Notes: generated by a model not told the origin, from the sequence alone. DNA of 64,000 nucleotides from Ariolimax columbianus (GCA_036924085.1 JAVGWX010000025.1:31445921-31509920); one strand, 5' to 3'. Counted from the first letter of the stretch, positions 44,651-54,600 are shown. Translations and numbers: made by a program.

Positions 44651-44771
44651 CTTGGTCCTCTGTGCGTAAACAAGCCTCGTTGACTTTTTGGCCGCCTGCC
44701 AAATTTCTGTCCAAGCCATCAACGACGCTGGTGTCCACAACAACAGCTCTCACCTGGCTGATATACTGACT
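44651..44771 (-). CDS. Candidate internal exon, possibly of the PRDM9-like gene
   Basis: Minus strand: acceptor 'gtgatatctcttccag' before 44,771 and donor AAG|GTAAAC after 44,651. The 121-nt exon is open in the frame reading 'SQYISQVRAVVVDTSVVDGL', ending in L-R-T-E-D-Q plus one base. The leftover base matches the phase needed by the zinc-finger exon at 40,456 (the split codon would be Gly). The peptide has no domain I recognise. The plus strand is also open with a strong donor CAG|GTAAGG at 44,789, so the strand is uncertain; phase agreement alone has a one-in-three chance. Confidence 0.4.
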
Positions 44772-45590
44772 CTGGAAGAGATATCACAGGTAAGGTGGTC
44801 ACTGCTGTCAGAGATCAAGTGTTAGACACTATGAAATCTGAGGTTATCATGCACGATATTCTACTTTCCCCAGCTGCAAGTCAGGTACCAATTTTATATT
44901 TGAGCATATTGGAGCATGTTACAGTCGGTGAGGATCAGCGGTTATATTGACCTAAATCTACATCTAATACACACGTATGTGTTTCTCTCTCTGGCTCAGT
45001 TACATCTAACATACACGTATGTGTTTCTCTCTCTGGCTCTGCTTTACCATCTCACACACACGTATGTGCATCACTTGGCTTGGAAATGTACGGTGTACAT
45101 CTACAATGTAGATCTAAAAGATCAGCGTACATCTAAAAAAATTAGGTCAGACTGGAAAGGGTTAAGACAAGGCATCAAACCCAGTCCAACTGTCACAAGA
45201 GTCAGACAAGCCAATGGCTGAACCACTCAAGAAAACCAATGGCAGACACTGCCGCCAGGGACAAGGCTTCTCAACAATCATTTAGTCAGAGGTTCCAGAA
45301 ATATTGAGACAGCAGAGACTCCAGTTGTACCTGGTTGAAAAGAATAGAAGCACTGAACCCCCCCCCCCCCCCTCCATGAGCAGGTAATCAAAGGACTGCA
45401 CAGGGGTGTGCATGGGTCTGACAACCTCATCATCTACTCTTTATAGCTTGGTTAAGTCAGCGACGACCATCCTGAAAACTTCACTTTCAGCTTCGAAAAC
45501 GCGCGTTCTGTTCTTTCTTTTAATTTGCAGAACTGTAGAGTTATTTTCTAAAGGTAAACATTTGTTGCTAGAAAAGTTGGACCAAGTCCA
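44772..45590. other. Unassigned; short 44-bp triplication and C run
   Basis: 44,960-45,070 holds three imperfect copies of a unit with acacacgtatgtgtttctctc and 'tctctggctc'. A terminus of the TTAACCCTTTCC family appears at 45,149-45,168 (agactggaaagggttaa). A run of about 15 C is at 45,357-45,372. No exon with convincing content was found. Confidence 0.5.
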
Positions 45591-46290
45591 GAGAAATGAT
45601 TTATTATTTGATCAGACCACTGGTCATCCATCTTGATTATACAAGGATATTCAGCACAAACCTGACTGATTGGGACACAGAAGAAAGGGACTGACTGGGA
45701 TACAGAAGAAAGGGACTGACTGGGACACAGAAGAAAGGGACTTTGACTGGGACACAGAAGAAAGGGACTTTGACTGGGACACAGAAGAAAGGGACTGACT
45801 GAGACACAGAAGAAAGGGACTTTGACTGGGATACAGAAGAAAGTGACTTTGATGGGAATACAGAAAAAAGGGACTGACTGGAACACAGAAGAAAGTGACT
45901 TTGATGGGAATACAGAAGGGACTTTGACTGAGACACAGAAGAAAGTGACTGACTGAGACATAGAAGAAAGGCACTGACTGGAACACAGAAGAAAGGGACT
46001 TTGACTGGGACACAGGGACTTTGACAAAGGTAATGAGGAGAAAGATACAAAAAGTCGTTAGTACCAACATTTATTTTCCTCTCGTATTTCCACCTTCCCA
46101 TTAAATCCATTTAAGGCTTTATACTAACAAACCATCTTTATTATGTCGTAGATCGTTTCATTTTGTGCCTAAACATGCTCAGATCCTCATTTTAGCTCGA
46201 TTTGTTTAATATTTATTAATTTTATTTTGAATAACACTTTTTGACATACAGAGTTGCAGAACCTGGACTGAAAGATCCAAATCAACAAAA
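45590..46290 (+). mobile_element. Dispersed element (TTAACCCTTTCC family) with internal 25/27-bp expansion
   Basis: Collinear with 60,610-61,020. It has 'tttattatttgatcagacca', the segment 'gactttgactgggacacaga', a central AT-rich part with 'cgtagatcgtttcatttt', and the terminus 'gcggactggaaagggtt' at 46,297. The segment ggact(tt)gactgggacacagaagaaag, single in the other copies, is repeated about 13 times at 45,668-46,022. Confidence 0.75.
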
Positions 46291-46309
46291 TTAGTGCGGA
46301 CTGGAAAGG

Positions 46310-46860
46310 GTTCAACCCTTTGCTATTAAAACTGCCACTTCAAATACATACAGACAGGCTTCCTGTATGGGAGCTAGCTGTTGAAGTGACTCTTTGCTTC
46401 AGCTGGAGCAAGAAGGTCAATCAATTCGAGATAAATATTTAAGTAATAACAGACAAGGCTACAATACAGCTTGAGATGATGAGACCAGAGACAAGCACTA
46501 GTGTTTGACCATAAGCAGGACTTCATCAGGGAACACCACAGCCCGCACTAGTGATTCCCCATAAGCAGGATTTCATCAGTGACTACCACAGCCAGAAACT
46601 ATTAATCTATGACTAAAACAGGACAACAACTAAAGCAGACGGAGATGAAGAGAAAGTGGAAATGGATAGTAAACACCTTCACAATGAAACCCAACAATAT
46701 AACCAGACATGCACTGGATTAGAACCCACACAGAAATAGAAGAGTGGGTACATCAAAGCACAGCAGGTGAAAAATAGTATGTGCTATGCTCCACTGGGAA
46801 CAAGGACTTGGATATGAGTACAATCTCTACACCTTTTTATTCTAAGCCAGCTTGACATGC
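46310..46860 (+). repeat. Third, diverged copy of an inverted-arm segment
   Basis: The right part (46,620-46,860) matches 50,270-50,470 and, reversed, 58,300-58,480 through 'caccttcacaatgaaacccaa', 'gcactggattagaacccaca' and 'gagtgggtacatcaaag'. A local ~60-bp duplication lies at 46,490-46,600. No gene seen. Confidence 0.6.
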
Positions 46861-47335
46861 TGTGTCCTATCCTATCCATCTTTTGTTATGCTGTGTCCGA
46901 CCTTATCCAATTTTTGTGATGCAGTGTCCAACCCTATACATCTTTTGTGATGCAGTGTCCGACCCTATCCATCTTTTGTGATGCTGTGTCCTATCCTATC
47001 CATCTTTTGTGATGCTGTGTCCTATCCTATCCATCTTTTGTGATGATATGTCTTATCCTATCCATCTTTTGTGATGCTGTGTCCTATCCTATCCATCTTT
47101 TGTGATGATGTGTCCTATCCTATCCATCTTTTGTGATGATATGTCTCATCCTATCCATCTTTTGTGATGATGTGTCCTATCCTATCCATCTTTTGTGATG
47201 ATATGTCTCATCCTATCCATCTTTTGTGATGATGTGTCTCATCCTATCCATCTTTTGTGATGATGTGTCTCATCCTATCCATCTTTTGTGATGATGTGTC
47301 CTATCCTATCCATCTTTTAAAATTCATGTCCTATC
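46861..47335 (+). repeat. 31-bp minisatellite
   Basis: About 15 units of tgtgtcctatcctatccatc plus 'ttttgtgatga'. The unit is present once or twice in the homologous places at 50,455-50,485 and (reversed) 58,285-58,320, so the array is a local expansion of that repeat. Confidence 0.92.
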
Positions 47336-47457
47336 CTGTACATCTATTGTGGTTTGTGTCCTGCCATATCCATCTTTTGTAACATGGCCTCTAACTCTCA
47401 GGGGTTCAGATCTCTGCTAAACTTTCAGATTACCATAGGACTAGGGAAGGAAGACGA

Positions 47458-47772
47458 AAGTCTGGTCAGGCAAAATATATTGAATAGAAATGTTAGTCAG
47501 TGTCAGGCAAAATATATTGAATAGAAATGTTAGTCAGTGTCAGGCAAAATATATTGATCAGATATGTTAGTCAGTGTCAGACAAAATATATTGATCTGAC
47601 ATGTTAGTCAGTGTCAGGCAAAATATATTGATCAAATATGTTAGTCAGTGTCAGGCAAAATATTTGATCATACATGTTAGTCAGTGTCAGGCAAAATATA
47701 TTGATCAAACATGTTAGTCAGTGTCAGGCAAAATATTTGATCATACATGTTAGTCAGTGTCAGGAATCAACG
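47458..47772 (+). repeat. 37-bp minisatellite
   Basis: Eight or so units of 'gtcaggcaaaatatattgat' plus caaatatgttagtcagt. Absent from the corresponding place in the right arm (around 62,085-62,140). Confidence 0.9.
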
Positions 47773-48048
47773 TGATCCTTGTAGTGAGTAACATGCAGAT
47801 GAAGCAAAGGATAGCACAACTGCCTGGAGTACCCCAGACCACCTTCTATGGGTTCATAAACCCAAACATGACGTTCACAGAACCCCGCAGGACTTAAGAG
47901 CCCCACACAACTTTCCCATGTCAAGGTCAGAACCACAGCCTAGGGTGAAGACAGGATTGAGAGACTGTGAAAGCCCACAACACATCCCCCATAAACTCTG
48001 CCACCAATCTCACAATGACAACACCTTCTAATGGACTGTATACATTAC

Positions 48049-48125
48049 CTCATCATAATCAATAAAAATGGTAGGTCCATGCACGGAACAGCCTCCTACA
48101 GGTTTCAGCTTGCACACCTCACAAT
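48049..48125 (-). CDS. PRDM9-like zinc-knuckle exon, left copy
   Basis: Minus strand: acceptor 'tgcaatcatcttccctag' ends at 48,126 and donor GAG|GTAATG follows 48,049. The 77-nt exon begins with the last two bases of a split codon and then codes 'CEVCKLKPVGGCSVHGPTIF' and I-D-Y-D-E. The spacing C-x2-C-x7-C-x2-H-G-P is exactly that of the zinc knuckle just before the PR/SET domain in PRDM7/9/11 (family knowledge). Joined to the exon at 49,113-49,224 the split codon becomes TAT (Tyr), as precedes this motif in PRDM9. The SET domain expected downstream was not found before 44.8 kb. Confidence 0.78.
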
Positions 48126-48182
48126 CTAGGGAAGATGATTGCAGAAATTTATTCAGGAAATAATCAGAGAATACAGTAATAA

Positions 48183-48620
48183 CCCTTTCCAGTCCGCAAT
48201 AACTTTCCCGATTTGTGTCTTTCAGTCAGAGGCAAGTACCACAACTGTGTATGTCGAATAGATTTATTCAAAATAAAATTGGTTAATATGAAACAAATTC
48301 AGCTAAAATCATAATCTGTAGATCGTAAGACACACACAATGAGACCATCTATGACATCGAGTATTCATAATAATGTCATTAATGTGGAGGGGAAAGTACG
48401 GAGCAAAAATAATGTTTGATACTCAAGGCTGTGGGTTTATTTCTGAGTTAAATCTCCTAAAACCCATTTCTTCTGTGTCTCTAGTCAAAGTCTGAATCAG
48501 ATGTTTGTTGAATATTTACGTTTAATCCAGATGCATGATCATTGGTCAGATCAAATAATAAAATCATGTCTTTGGTCCTGGCGTCCAAATTTCATTGTTC
48601 ATCTGTTCATGTGACATTAT
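48183..48620 (-). mobile_element. Dispersed element (TTAACCCTTTCC family), left-arm copy
   Basis: The plus strand starts at 'aaccctttccagtccgcaat' and runs through 'tttattcaaaataaaattgg' to about 'gtcctggcgtccaaatttca'. Unexpanded version of the element at 42,910 and 45,590. Terminal CCC with neighbouring TTAA in some copies suggests a piggyBac-type non-autonomous element, but the opposite terminus is not identified. Confidence 0.65.
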
Positions 48621-48854
48621 TGCCTACCATACCTGGCTGAAAACGTTCTGGGTACCACTGATGCCTACCATACCTGGCTGAAAATGTTTAAAGGATAACT
48701 CACAACAAAAAGTTACAGACTACACAACAACAAAGAAGAAATTTTCCTATGCTAGGATTCCCATGAACACTTTATAAAGGTAAAGATTACATTCAGCTTA
48801 ACCCAGCAATCAGGACGCAATGTGCAAATTAGATGTTTATTTCATTTCAGAAAG

Positions 48855-48948
48855 CGATGAAACTAGGCTTTATTGGGGTTCAAACCAGTGTTTTCTAGGT
48901 TAGGAAAATATTATCCTAACAGCTCTGCCACAATGTCCTTAAAAAAAA
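48855..48948 (-). mobile_element. tRNA-like SINE head, left arm
   Basis: On the minus strand: 'tgtggcagagctgttaggat' (A-box-like), an anticodon-arm-like hairpin ttttc-ctaaccta-gaaaa, and 'actggtttgaaccccaataa' (B box ggtttgaaccc). The partner in the right arm is 60,100-60,190. Stems are imperfect and it lies in a repeat context, so it is a SINE relic and not a tRNA gene. Confidence 0.6.
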
Positions 48949-49112
48949 TTATTAATTTTTGAAGGAAATAATACTGATCCCAGTTTGTCATATCATCCAG
49001 TACACGAGGAAGATTGTTAAGACATCCGACATGCATGCCTGATCCCAGTTTGCGACATCAGACATCCTTGTCTAACATAAACATAATTGAACACAGAATA
49101 TGGAAGACTTAC

Positions 49113-49224
49113 ATTTGACCTTAACAAAACCAGATGAAGACACAATATTAGCTGCCATCTTATTTCTGTTACAGCCCACGTTATCCTCAGTCACTTCCTG
49201 TGTCCGTTTTGTCTCCACATAATC
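49113..49224 (-). CDS. PRDM9-like gene, exon upstream of the zinc knuckle, left copy
   Basis: Minus strand: acceptor 'ttttttgtgttcag' ends at 49,225; donor T|GTAAGT follows 49,113. The exon is 112 nt, phase 0 in, phase 1 out: 37 codons beginning 'DYVETKRTQEVTEDNVGCNR', then N-K-M-A-A-N-I-V-S-S-S-G-F-V-K-V-K plus one T. That T completes TAT with the first two bases of the next exon. The peptide is polar and charged, like the linker before the knuckle in PRDM9, with no domain of its own. Reading frame and both splice sites are conserved in the right arm apart from a SINE insertion. Confidence 0.7.
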
Positions 49225-49244
49225 CTGAACACAAAAAACAACAT

Positions 49245-49378
49245 GTGATGACACTATCAATGGGTCCAACATGTGATGACACTATCACTGGGTCCAACAT
49301 GTGATGACACTATCACTGGGTCCAACATGCTATGACACTATCACTAGGTCTAACATGTAATGACACTATCAATGGGTC
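49245..49378 (+). repeat. 28-bp minisatellite, left arm
   Basis: About five units of 'aacatgtgatgacactatca' plus ctgggtcc. The right arm has about 14 units of the reverse complement (58,870-59,268). Confidence 0.9.
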
Positions 49379-49983
49379 CTTCTTCTTCTTCGTACGCTGT
49401 CAGATGTCAACCTGTATTTTTTCTAAAAAAGCAGCGGTCATCCTGAGGCTGTCGACACTGCCATAGAGCTTGTCTAGTGTTGCCACTGGTGATGGTCACA
49501 TCTGCTTTCTCTGATCCTCATATGTCGGGAAGTTTTGCAGCAAATGTTCAGCGGTCATTTTCCCAGTACTGCACGTGCATTCGTCAGTGCCACCTATCTT
49601 CAATTTGTTGAATAGGTGGTACCTCAGTCTATTGTGGCCAGTGCAGAGTCTGAAGACCACGACCTGCTCTCTTCTGTTCAACTGGTAATAGGCATCGTTT
49701 CTTGTGTAGCCAGTATGTTCTGTTTCCCACTTGGTCATGTATCTAGCTCTAATAAGGCTTTTTGACTTTTCGAATGTCATACTAGGATCTGGTTGTGGTA
49801 GTCTTGCACCTTCTTTTGCCAGTCTGCCTGCCTCCTCGTTGCCTTGGATGTTACAGTGGGATGGAACCCACTGTACCACTACTCTTTTTGGTGCGGACTG
49901 CTGGCATAGTTGACAGAGTACTGCTCTTAAATCATTTAGTTCAGTATTTGTCTGGCTTTTTAATGCTGTGACTACGGCCAGGG
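49379..49983 (-). mobile_element. I-group LINE, 5'-truncated insertion in the left arm
   Basis: A 605-bp piece of the same family as 9,768-13,213. On the minus strand it starts within RNase H (A-V-V-T-A-L-K-S, 'VVVQWVPSHCNIQGNEEAGR'), continues through the knuckle C-T-C-S-T-G-K-M-T-A-E-H-L-L-Q-N-F and ends in a short (GAA)n. It is flanked by perfect 15-bp direct repeats cactatcaatgggtc (49,364-49,378 and 49,984-49,998), though the target is itself a tandem repeat. It is absent from the right arm, so insertion followed the inverted duplication. Confidence 0.9.
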
Positions 49984-50554
49984 CACTATCAATGGGTCGA
50001 ACAAATCCTGAAGAGTAAATAAGAAGACTCCTGCTGGCCCCTCTTTACTTCAACCCCCCCCCCCCCAACCTTTATAACAACCACAAAAATTGTTAAAGGG
50101 TATGGTCAGATACCGCACCGAGATGAGAACACAAACAAAACCTTCGTATATATACAACAAATAACGACAAAGTTGAACTAGCAAATCAACATATAAGAAA
50201 ATAATGGTCTACTTATCTGATATAGTGTCTGTCGTCACAACCTGTTGGGTCGGAAGCTCGACTGACAATGAGGGACAGCGGTCAAATAAGGTCAAATGGA
50301 TAAGATACACCTTCACAATGAAAGCTAACAATTTAACCAGGCATGCACTGGATTAGAACCCACACAGGAAGAGAAGAGTGGGTACATCAAAGAGCAGCTG
50401 ATGAGGAATAGTCAAAGAGGTCAACGCAACTCCAGTTTTTATTTAAAAAACAGCTTGTGATGCTGTGTCCTAGCCTATCCACCTTTGTTTTCTAAATTTC
50501 CAACTGCAATATTGCCTGCCACACACATGAGGGTGTTTCTTGGATCTGACCATC

Positions 50555-50810
50555 TAAAACTAAGTGGAGACATCTGTTGGTGGAGGTTTGCAGTGTGAAT
50601 GTGATGGAGACATATGTTGGGGGAGGTTTGCAGTGTGAATGTGATGGAAACATCTGTTGGTGGAGGTTTGCAGTGTGAATGTGATGGAGACATCTGTTGG
50701 TGGAGGTTTGCAGTGTGAATGTGATGGAGACATCTGTTGGTGGAGGTTTGCAGTGTGAATGTGATGGAGACATCAGTTGGTTTAGGTTTGCAGCCTGTAT
50801 GTGACACTAT
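50555..50810 (+). repeat. 40-bp minisatellite, left arm
   Basis: Six units of 'tgtgatggagacatctgttg' plus gtggaggtttgcagtgtgaa. The right arm has the reverse complement in about nine units with a different central sequence (ttccagactacaaac), 57,840-58,215. Confidence 0.92.
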
Positions 50811-50990
50811 TCCTGGGAGAGGAACCTACCTCCTACCAGGCGCGTCAGCAGGGTTTGCGGATTGCTGAAAAACCTCCTAATTTGAAGGTTAGCTGCGAAT
50901 AAATAAAGAGCCATTTATAAAAACGGGTCTACAGGCATGGACGCTGTAAGGAGGCAGCCCCTCCACCATGCAAAGATATAACAGGCTAAT
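50811..50990 (+). mobile_element. RTE-like LINE 5' segment, left arm
   Basis: Matches the reverse complement of 57,630-57,835, where it precedes a LINE endonuclease start. In the left arm only the leader ('ctaccaggcgcgtcagcagg', 'ggcagcccctccaccatg') is kept. Confidence 0.6.
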
Positions 50991-51605
50991 CACTGTTTGT
51001 TTTAAAAAAACAAACGATTATAAGGCTGGAGGGCTGGATTGGAAAGAGGCCAGGAAAAAGACTGCAGATAGAGCAGTGTGGCGTTCTTTCTGGAAAACCT
51101 TTATATCTCATGGTAGAAGAGGAGTGACTAAGTAAGTAAGTAAGTATGTGACACTCTTTCTCTGCAGCAAAGCTGTTCAACCATATGGACAATATTAATA
51201 CAGAAGTCTGATCGTGTTTATCTGAGAGAGAATGGCGCTGAAACCAAAATGGGTGAGGAGAATTGAAAGTCATTCTGGCTTTGTTAAGTTTGGTGTTGGT
51301 TTGTTCCTGTATCTTTGTCACTGTTAGTTACCAAGTACATCGAACTTTGTGCTTTTTCAAATATCTACACTGTCAGTCTCCCATAGTCGTTGTTAGTGTT
51401 GATCATGTCTGTACTTTCACTATCCCTGGCCTGTTCCTGTTGCTAATAATAAGCTACAAAAATCTTTTGTTATTTCATCACTAGACTTTTGTTGTTTTTG
51501 TTATCTTAGAAGCAAAACATTCCCTTCACCTTGCTGGGTCTGTGGCAATACTTGGGAAAGCGGCTCACTTCAATCATCAATAAAGTATCTTTCCTCGCTG
51601 CCTTC
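50991..51605. other. Spacer, no recognisable gene
   Basis: AT-rich start of the 6.6-kb spacer between the arms, with a short (aagt)n run at 51,130-51,147. Nothing else assigned. Confidence 0.45.
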
Positions 51606-51609
51606 CTTC

Positions 51610-52400
51610 CTTGTCTTACTGCCTCCTTTATGTTCCTAACTTCTCTGTCTTACTGCCTCCTTTATCTTACTGCCTCCTTTATGTTACTAACTTCTCTGTC
51701 TTACTGCCTCCTTTATCTTACTGCCTCCTTTATCTTACTGCCTCCTTTATGTTCCTAACTTCTCTGTCTTACTGCCTCCTTTATCTTACTGCCTCCTTTA
51801 TCTTACTGCCTCCTTTATGTTCCTAACTTCTCTGTCTTACTGCCTCCTTTATCTTACTGCCTCCTTTATCTTACTGCCTCCTTTATCTTACTGCCTCCTT
51901 TATCTTACTGCCTCCTTTATCTTACTGCCTCTTTTATCTTACTGCCTCCTTTATCTTACTGCCTCCTTCATCTTACTGCCTCCTTTATCTTACTGCCTCC
52001 TTTATGTTCCTAACTTCTCTGTCTTACTGCCTCCTTTATCTTACTGCCTCCTTTATCTTACTGCCTCCTTTATCTTACTGCCTCTTTTATCTTACTGCCT
52101 CCTTTATCTTACTGCCTCCTTTATCTTACTGCCTCCTTTATCTTACTGCCTCCTTTATGTTCCTAACTTCTCTGTCTTACTGCCTCCTTTATCTTACTGC
52201 CTCCTTTATCTTACTGCCTCCTTTATCTTACTGCCTCCTTTATCTTACTGCCTCCTTTATCTTACTGCCTCCTTTATCTTACTGCCTCCTTTATCTTACT
52301 GCCTCCTTTATCTTAATGCCTCCTTTATCTTACTGCTTCCTTTATCTTACTGCCTCCTTTATCTTACTGCCTCCTTTATCTTATTGCCTCCTTTATCGTC
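51610..52400 (+). repeat. 17-bp minisatellite
   Basis: About 45 units of ttactgcctcctttatc, punctuated by a longer variant 'tttatgttcctaacttctct' at intervals. Three units make 51 bp, so all three plus-strand frames stay open (ASFILLPPLSYCLLYLT repeats); not coding. Confidence 0.93.
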
Positions 52401-52490
52401 TAGTCAATTAGAGAGATGAAAAGCTTCACAACAAGTAACTGTAACTCAACTAAACACTCAAGTTACAGAAGAGAAGGTTTACAGCAGTAC

Positions 52491-52556
52491 CTGATTTGTC
52501 TCTTTCATGTCTGCGTCTTGTTTGACTTTCCTGCCTCCGGCCTGCACGTTTCCTAT
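52491..52556 (-). CDS. Candidate exon of the PRDM9-like gene, further upstream
   Basis: Minus strand: 'ttcttttttatgtcataaaa' plus gacag before 52,556 and donor CAG|GTACTG after 52,491. The 66-nt exon is phase 0/0 and codes 22 residues, 'IGNVQAGGRKVKQDADMKET' then N-Q, in frame with the next exon at 49,224. It is charged with no known domain. The acceptor could also be four bases earlier, which would change the frame. Its place in the spacer means the right copy has no equivalent. Confidence 0.4.
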
Positions 52557-52739
52557 CTGTCTTTTATGACATAAAAAAGAATTAATTAACACTGACACGA
52601 TTCAAGTCAAATACCTATTTCTGGCAACAACTTTCTTGTCCGCAGATTTCAACATTTATTTGGATCAGAAAAAATATGCAAAGTTTTTAACATAATCAGT
52701 ATTGCTGACTCTGCTGTAATTTTCACTCCTCAACATTTT

Positions 52740-52925
52740 CATGGTAATTAAGGACCCTAAAACTAAATCATGGAAAGAGTATGGGGAAATTCTGAATTTG
52801 GACTACAAAAACACAGCAAGAATTTTCTACAAAATGTATGGGAGGAAGAGATGATTGCTACAATCCAACAGAAATTATAAATGGCAACAATGGAATCGAA
52901 ATAAATGACCTGGTCCTGAACAGAT
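52740..52925 (+). mobile_element. RTE-like LINE fragment before the RT
   Basis: The plus strand reads 'VIKDPKTKSWKEYGEILNLD', Y-K-N-T-A-R-I-F-Y-K-M-Y-G-R, the endonuclease-RT linker of RTE-type elements. It runs into the L-N-R-x-x-N-Y-F-K-G-L-L segment, which is then tandemly amplified. Confidence 0.7.
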
Positions 52926-54485
52926 GATAGAATTACTTTAAAGGACTTCTCAACTTACAAACAACTGGGAACAATGACACACAACTGGTCCTGAACAGAT
53001 GATAGAATTACTTTAAAGGACTTCTAGACTTACAAACAACTGGGAACAATGACACACAACTGGTCCTGAACAGATGATAGAATTACTTTAAAGGACTTCT
53101 AGACTTACAAACTGGGAACAATGACCCACAACTGGTCCTGAACAGATGATAGAATTACTTTAAAGGACTTCTCCTCAACTTACAAACAACTGGGAACAAT
53201 GACCCACAACTGGTCCTGAACAGATGATAGAATTACTTTAAAGGACTTCTCCTCAACTTACAAACAACTGGGAACAATGACAAACAACTGGTCCTGAACA
53301 GATGATAGAATTACTTTAAAGGACTTCTCAACTTACAAACAACTGGGAACAATGACAAACAACTGGTCCTGAACAGATGATAGAATTACTTTAAAGGACT
53401 TCTCAACTTACAAACAACTGGGAACAATGACACACAAATGGTCCTGAACAGATGATAGAATTACTTTAAAGGACTTCTCAACTTACAAACAACTGGGAAC
53501 AATGACACACAACTGGTCCTGAACAGATGATAGAATTACTTTAAAGGACTTCTAGACTTACAAACAAATGGGAACAATGACACACAACTGGTCCTGAACA
53601 GATGATAGAATTACTTTAAAGGACTTCTCAACTTACAAACAACTGGGAACAATGACACACAACTGGTCCTGAACAGATGATAGAATTACTTTAAAGGACT
53701 TCTAGACTTACAAACTGGGAACAATGACCCACAACTGGTCCTGAACAGATGATAGAATTACTTTAAAGGACTTCTAGACTTACAAACAACTGGGAACAAT
53801 GACACACAACTGGTCCTGAACAGATGATAGAATTACTTTAAAGGACTTCTCAACTTACAAACAACTGGGAACAATGACCCACAACTGGTCCTGAACAGAT
53901 GATAGAATTACTTTAAAGGACTTCTCAACTTACAAACAACTGGGAACAATGACACACAACTGGTCCTGAACAGATGATATAATTACTTTAAAGGACTTCT
54001 CAACTTACAAACAACTGGGAACAATGACAAACAACTGGTCCTGAACAGATGATAGAATTACTTTAAAGGACTTCTCAACTTACAAACAACTGGGAACAAT
54101 GACACACAAATGGTCCTGAACAGATGATAGAATTACTTTAAAGGACTTCTCAACTTACAAACAACTGGGAACAATGACACACAACTGGTCCTGAACAGAT
54201 GATAGAATTACTTTAAAGGACTTCTAGACTTACAAACAAATGGGAACAATGACACACAACTGGTCATGAACAGATGATAGAATTACTTTAAAGGACTTCT
54301 CAACTTACAAACAACTGGGAACAATGACACACAACTGGTCCTGAACAGATGATAGAATTACTTTAAAGGACTTCTAGACTTACAAACAAATGGGAACAAT
54401 GACACACAACTGGTCCTGAACAGATGATAGAATTACTTTAAAGGACTTCTAGACTTACAAACAAATGGGAACAATGACACACAAG
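52905..54485 (+). repeat. 75-bp minisatellite derived from a LINE
   Basis: About 21 units of 75 bp (some 71-78) starting 'ctggtcctgaacagatgata'. One frame reads L-V-L-N-R-(stop)-(stop)-N-Y-F-K-G-L-L-N-L-Q-T-T-G-N-N-D-T, matching the N-R-W-x-x-Y-F-x-x-L-L-N linker of LINEs. Variant units (tctcaactt, tctagactt, tctcctcaactt) recur in blocks, showing multi-unit duplication. Confidence 0.92.
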
Positions 54486-54600
54486 ATACCAACATTAACG
54501 TAAGCAAGAGGTTAGAACCAAACATCGAACAACACCAATATTAGATTACATCAAAAGACAACAACTAAAATGGTTTGGACACGTAACAAGTCTACCACCA
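54486..54600 (+). mobile_element. RTE-like LINE C-terminal fragment, plus strand
   Basis: Follows the 75-bp array: 'LDYIKRQQLKWFGHVTSLPP' is the K-R-x-x-L-x-W-F-G-H-V motif of the RTE C-terminus. With the fragment at 52,740 it suggests one LINE that lost its RT and expanded its linker. Confidence 0.7.

Larger units (their letters stand above)
47390..50990 (+). repeat. Large inverted duplication, left arm
   Basis: The reverse complement of this arm is collinear with 57,630-62,195. Nearly identical blocks are 47,900-48,620 (with 60,600-61,305), 48,780-49,245 (with 59,265-60,260) and 50,030-50,990 (with 57,630-58,860). Left-only: an I-group LINE (49,379-49,983) and the 37-bp repeat at 47,460-47,770. 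The arm carries two exons of the PRDM9-like gene on the minus strand. Confidence 0.92.

Noticed and set aside
44098..44753. Histidine/threonine-rich frames up to 200 codons
   Set aside because: Products of a 24-bp minisatellite in all frames.
44665..44788. Plus-strand reading of the 44.7-kb exon (A-I-N-D-A-G-V-H-N-N...) with donor CAG|GTAAGG
   Set aside because: Not excluded, but the minus-strand reading has both splice sites and fits the phase of the zinc-finger exon, so I listed that one.
45548..46110. Serine/phenylalanine-rich minus-strand frames
   Set aside because: Shadow of the 25/27-bp expansion in a dispersed element.
47770..47939. Minus-strand open frame after 'cttcaccctag' (A-V-V-L-T-L-T-W...), considered as the first SET exon
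   Set aside because: Resemblance to the L-T-L-P and Y-E-G parts of PR/SET is too weak and the right arm shifts the acceptor by one base; no G-P-Y-E-G or W-M-R motif.
51531..52419. Up to 200-codon membrane-like frame
   Set aside because: 17-bp repeat; three units are 51 bp, so every frame stays open.
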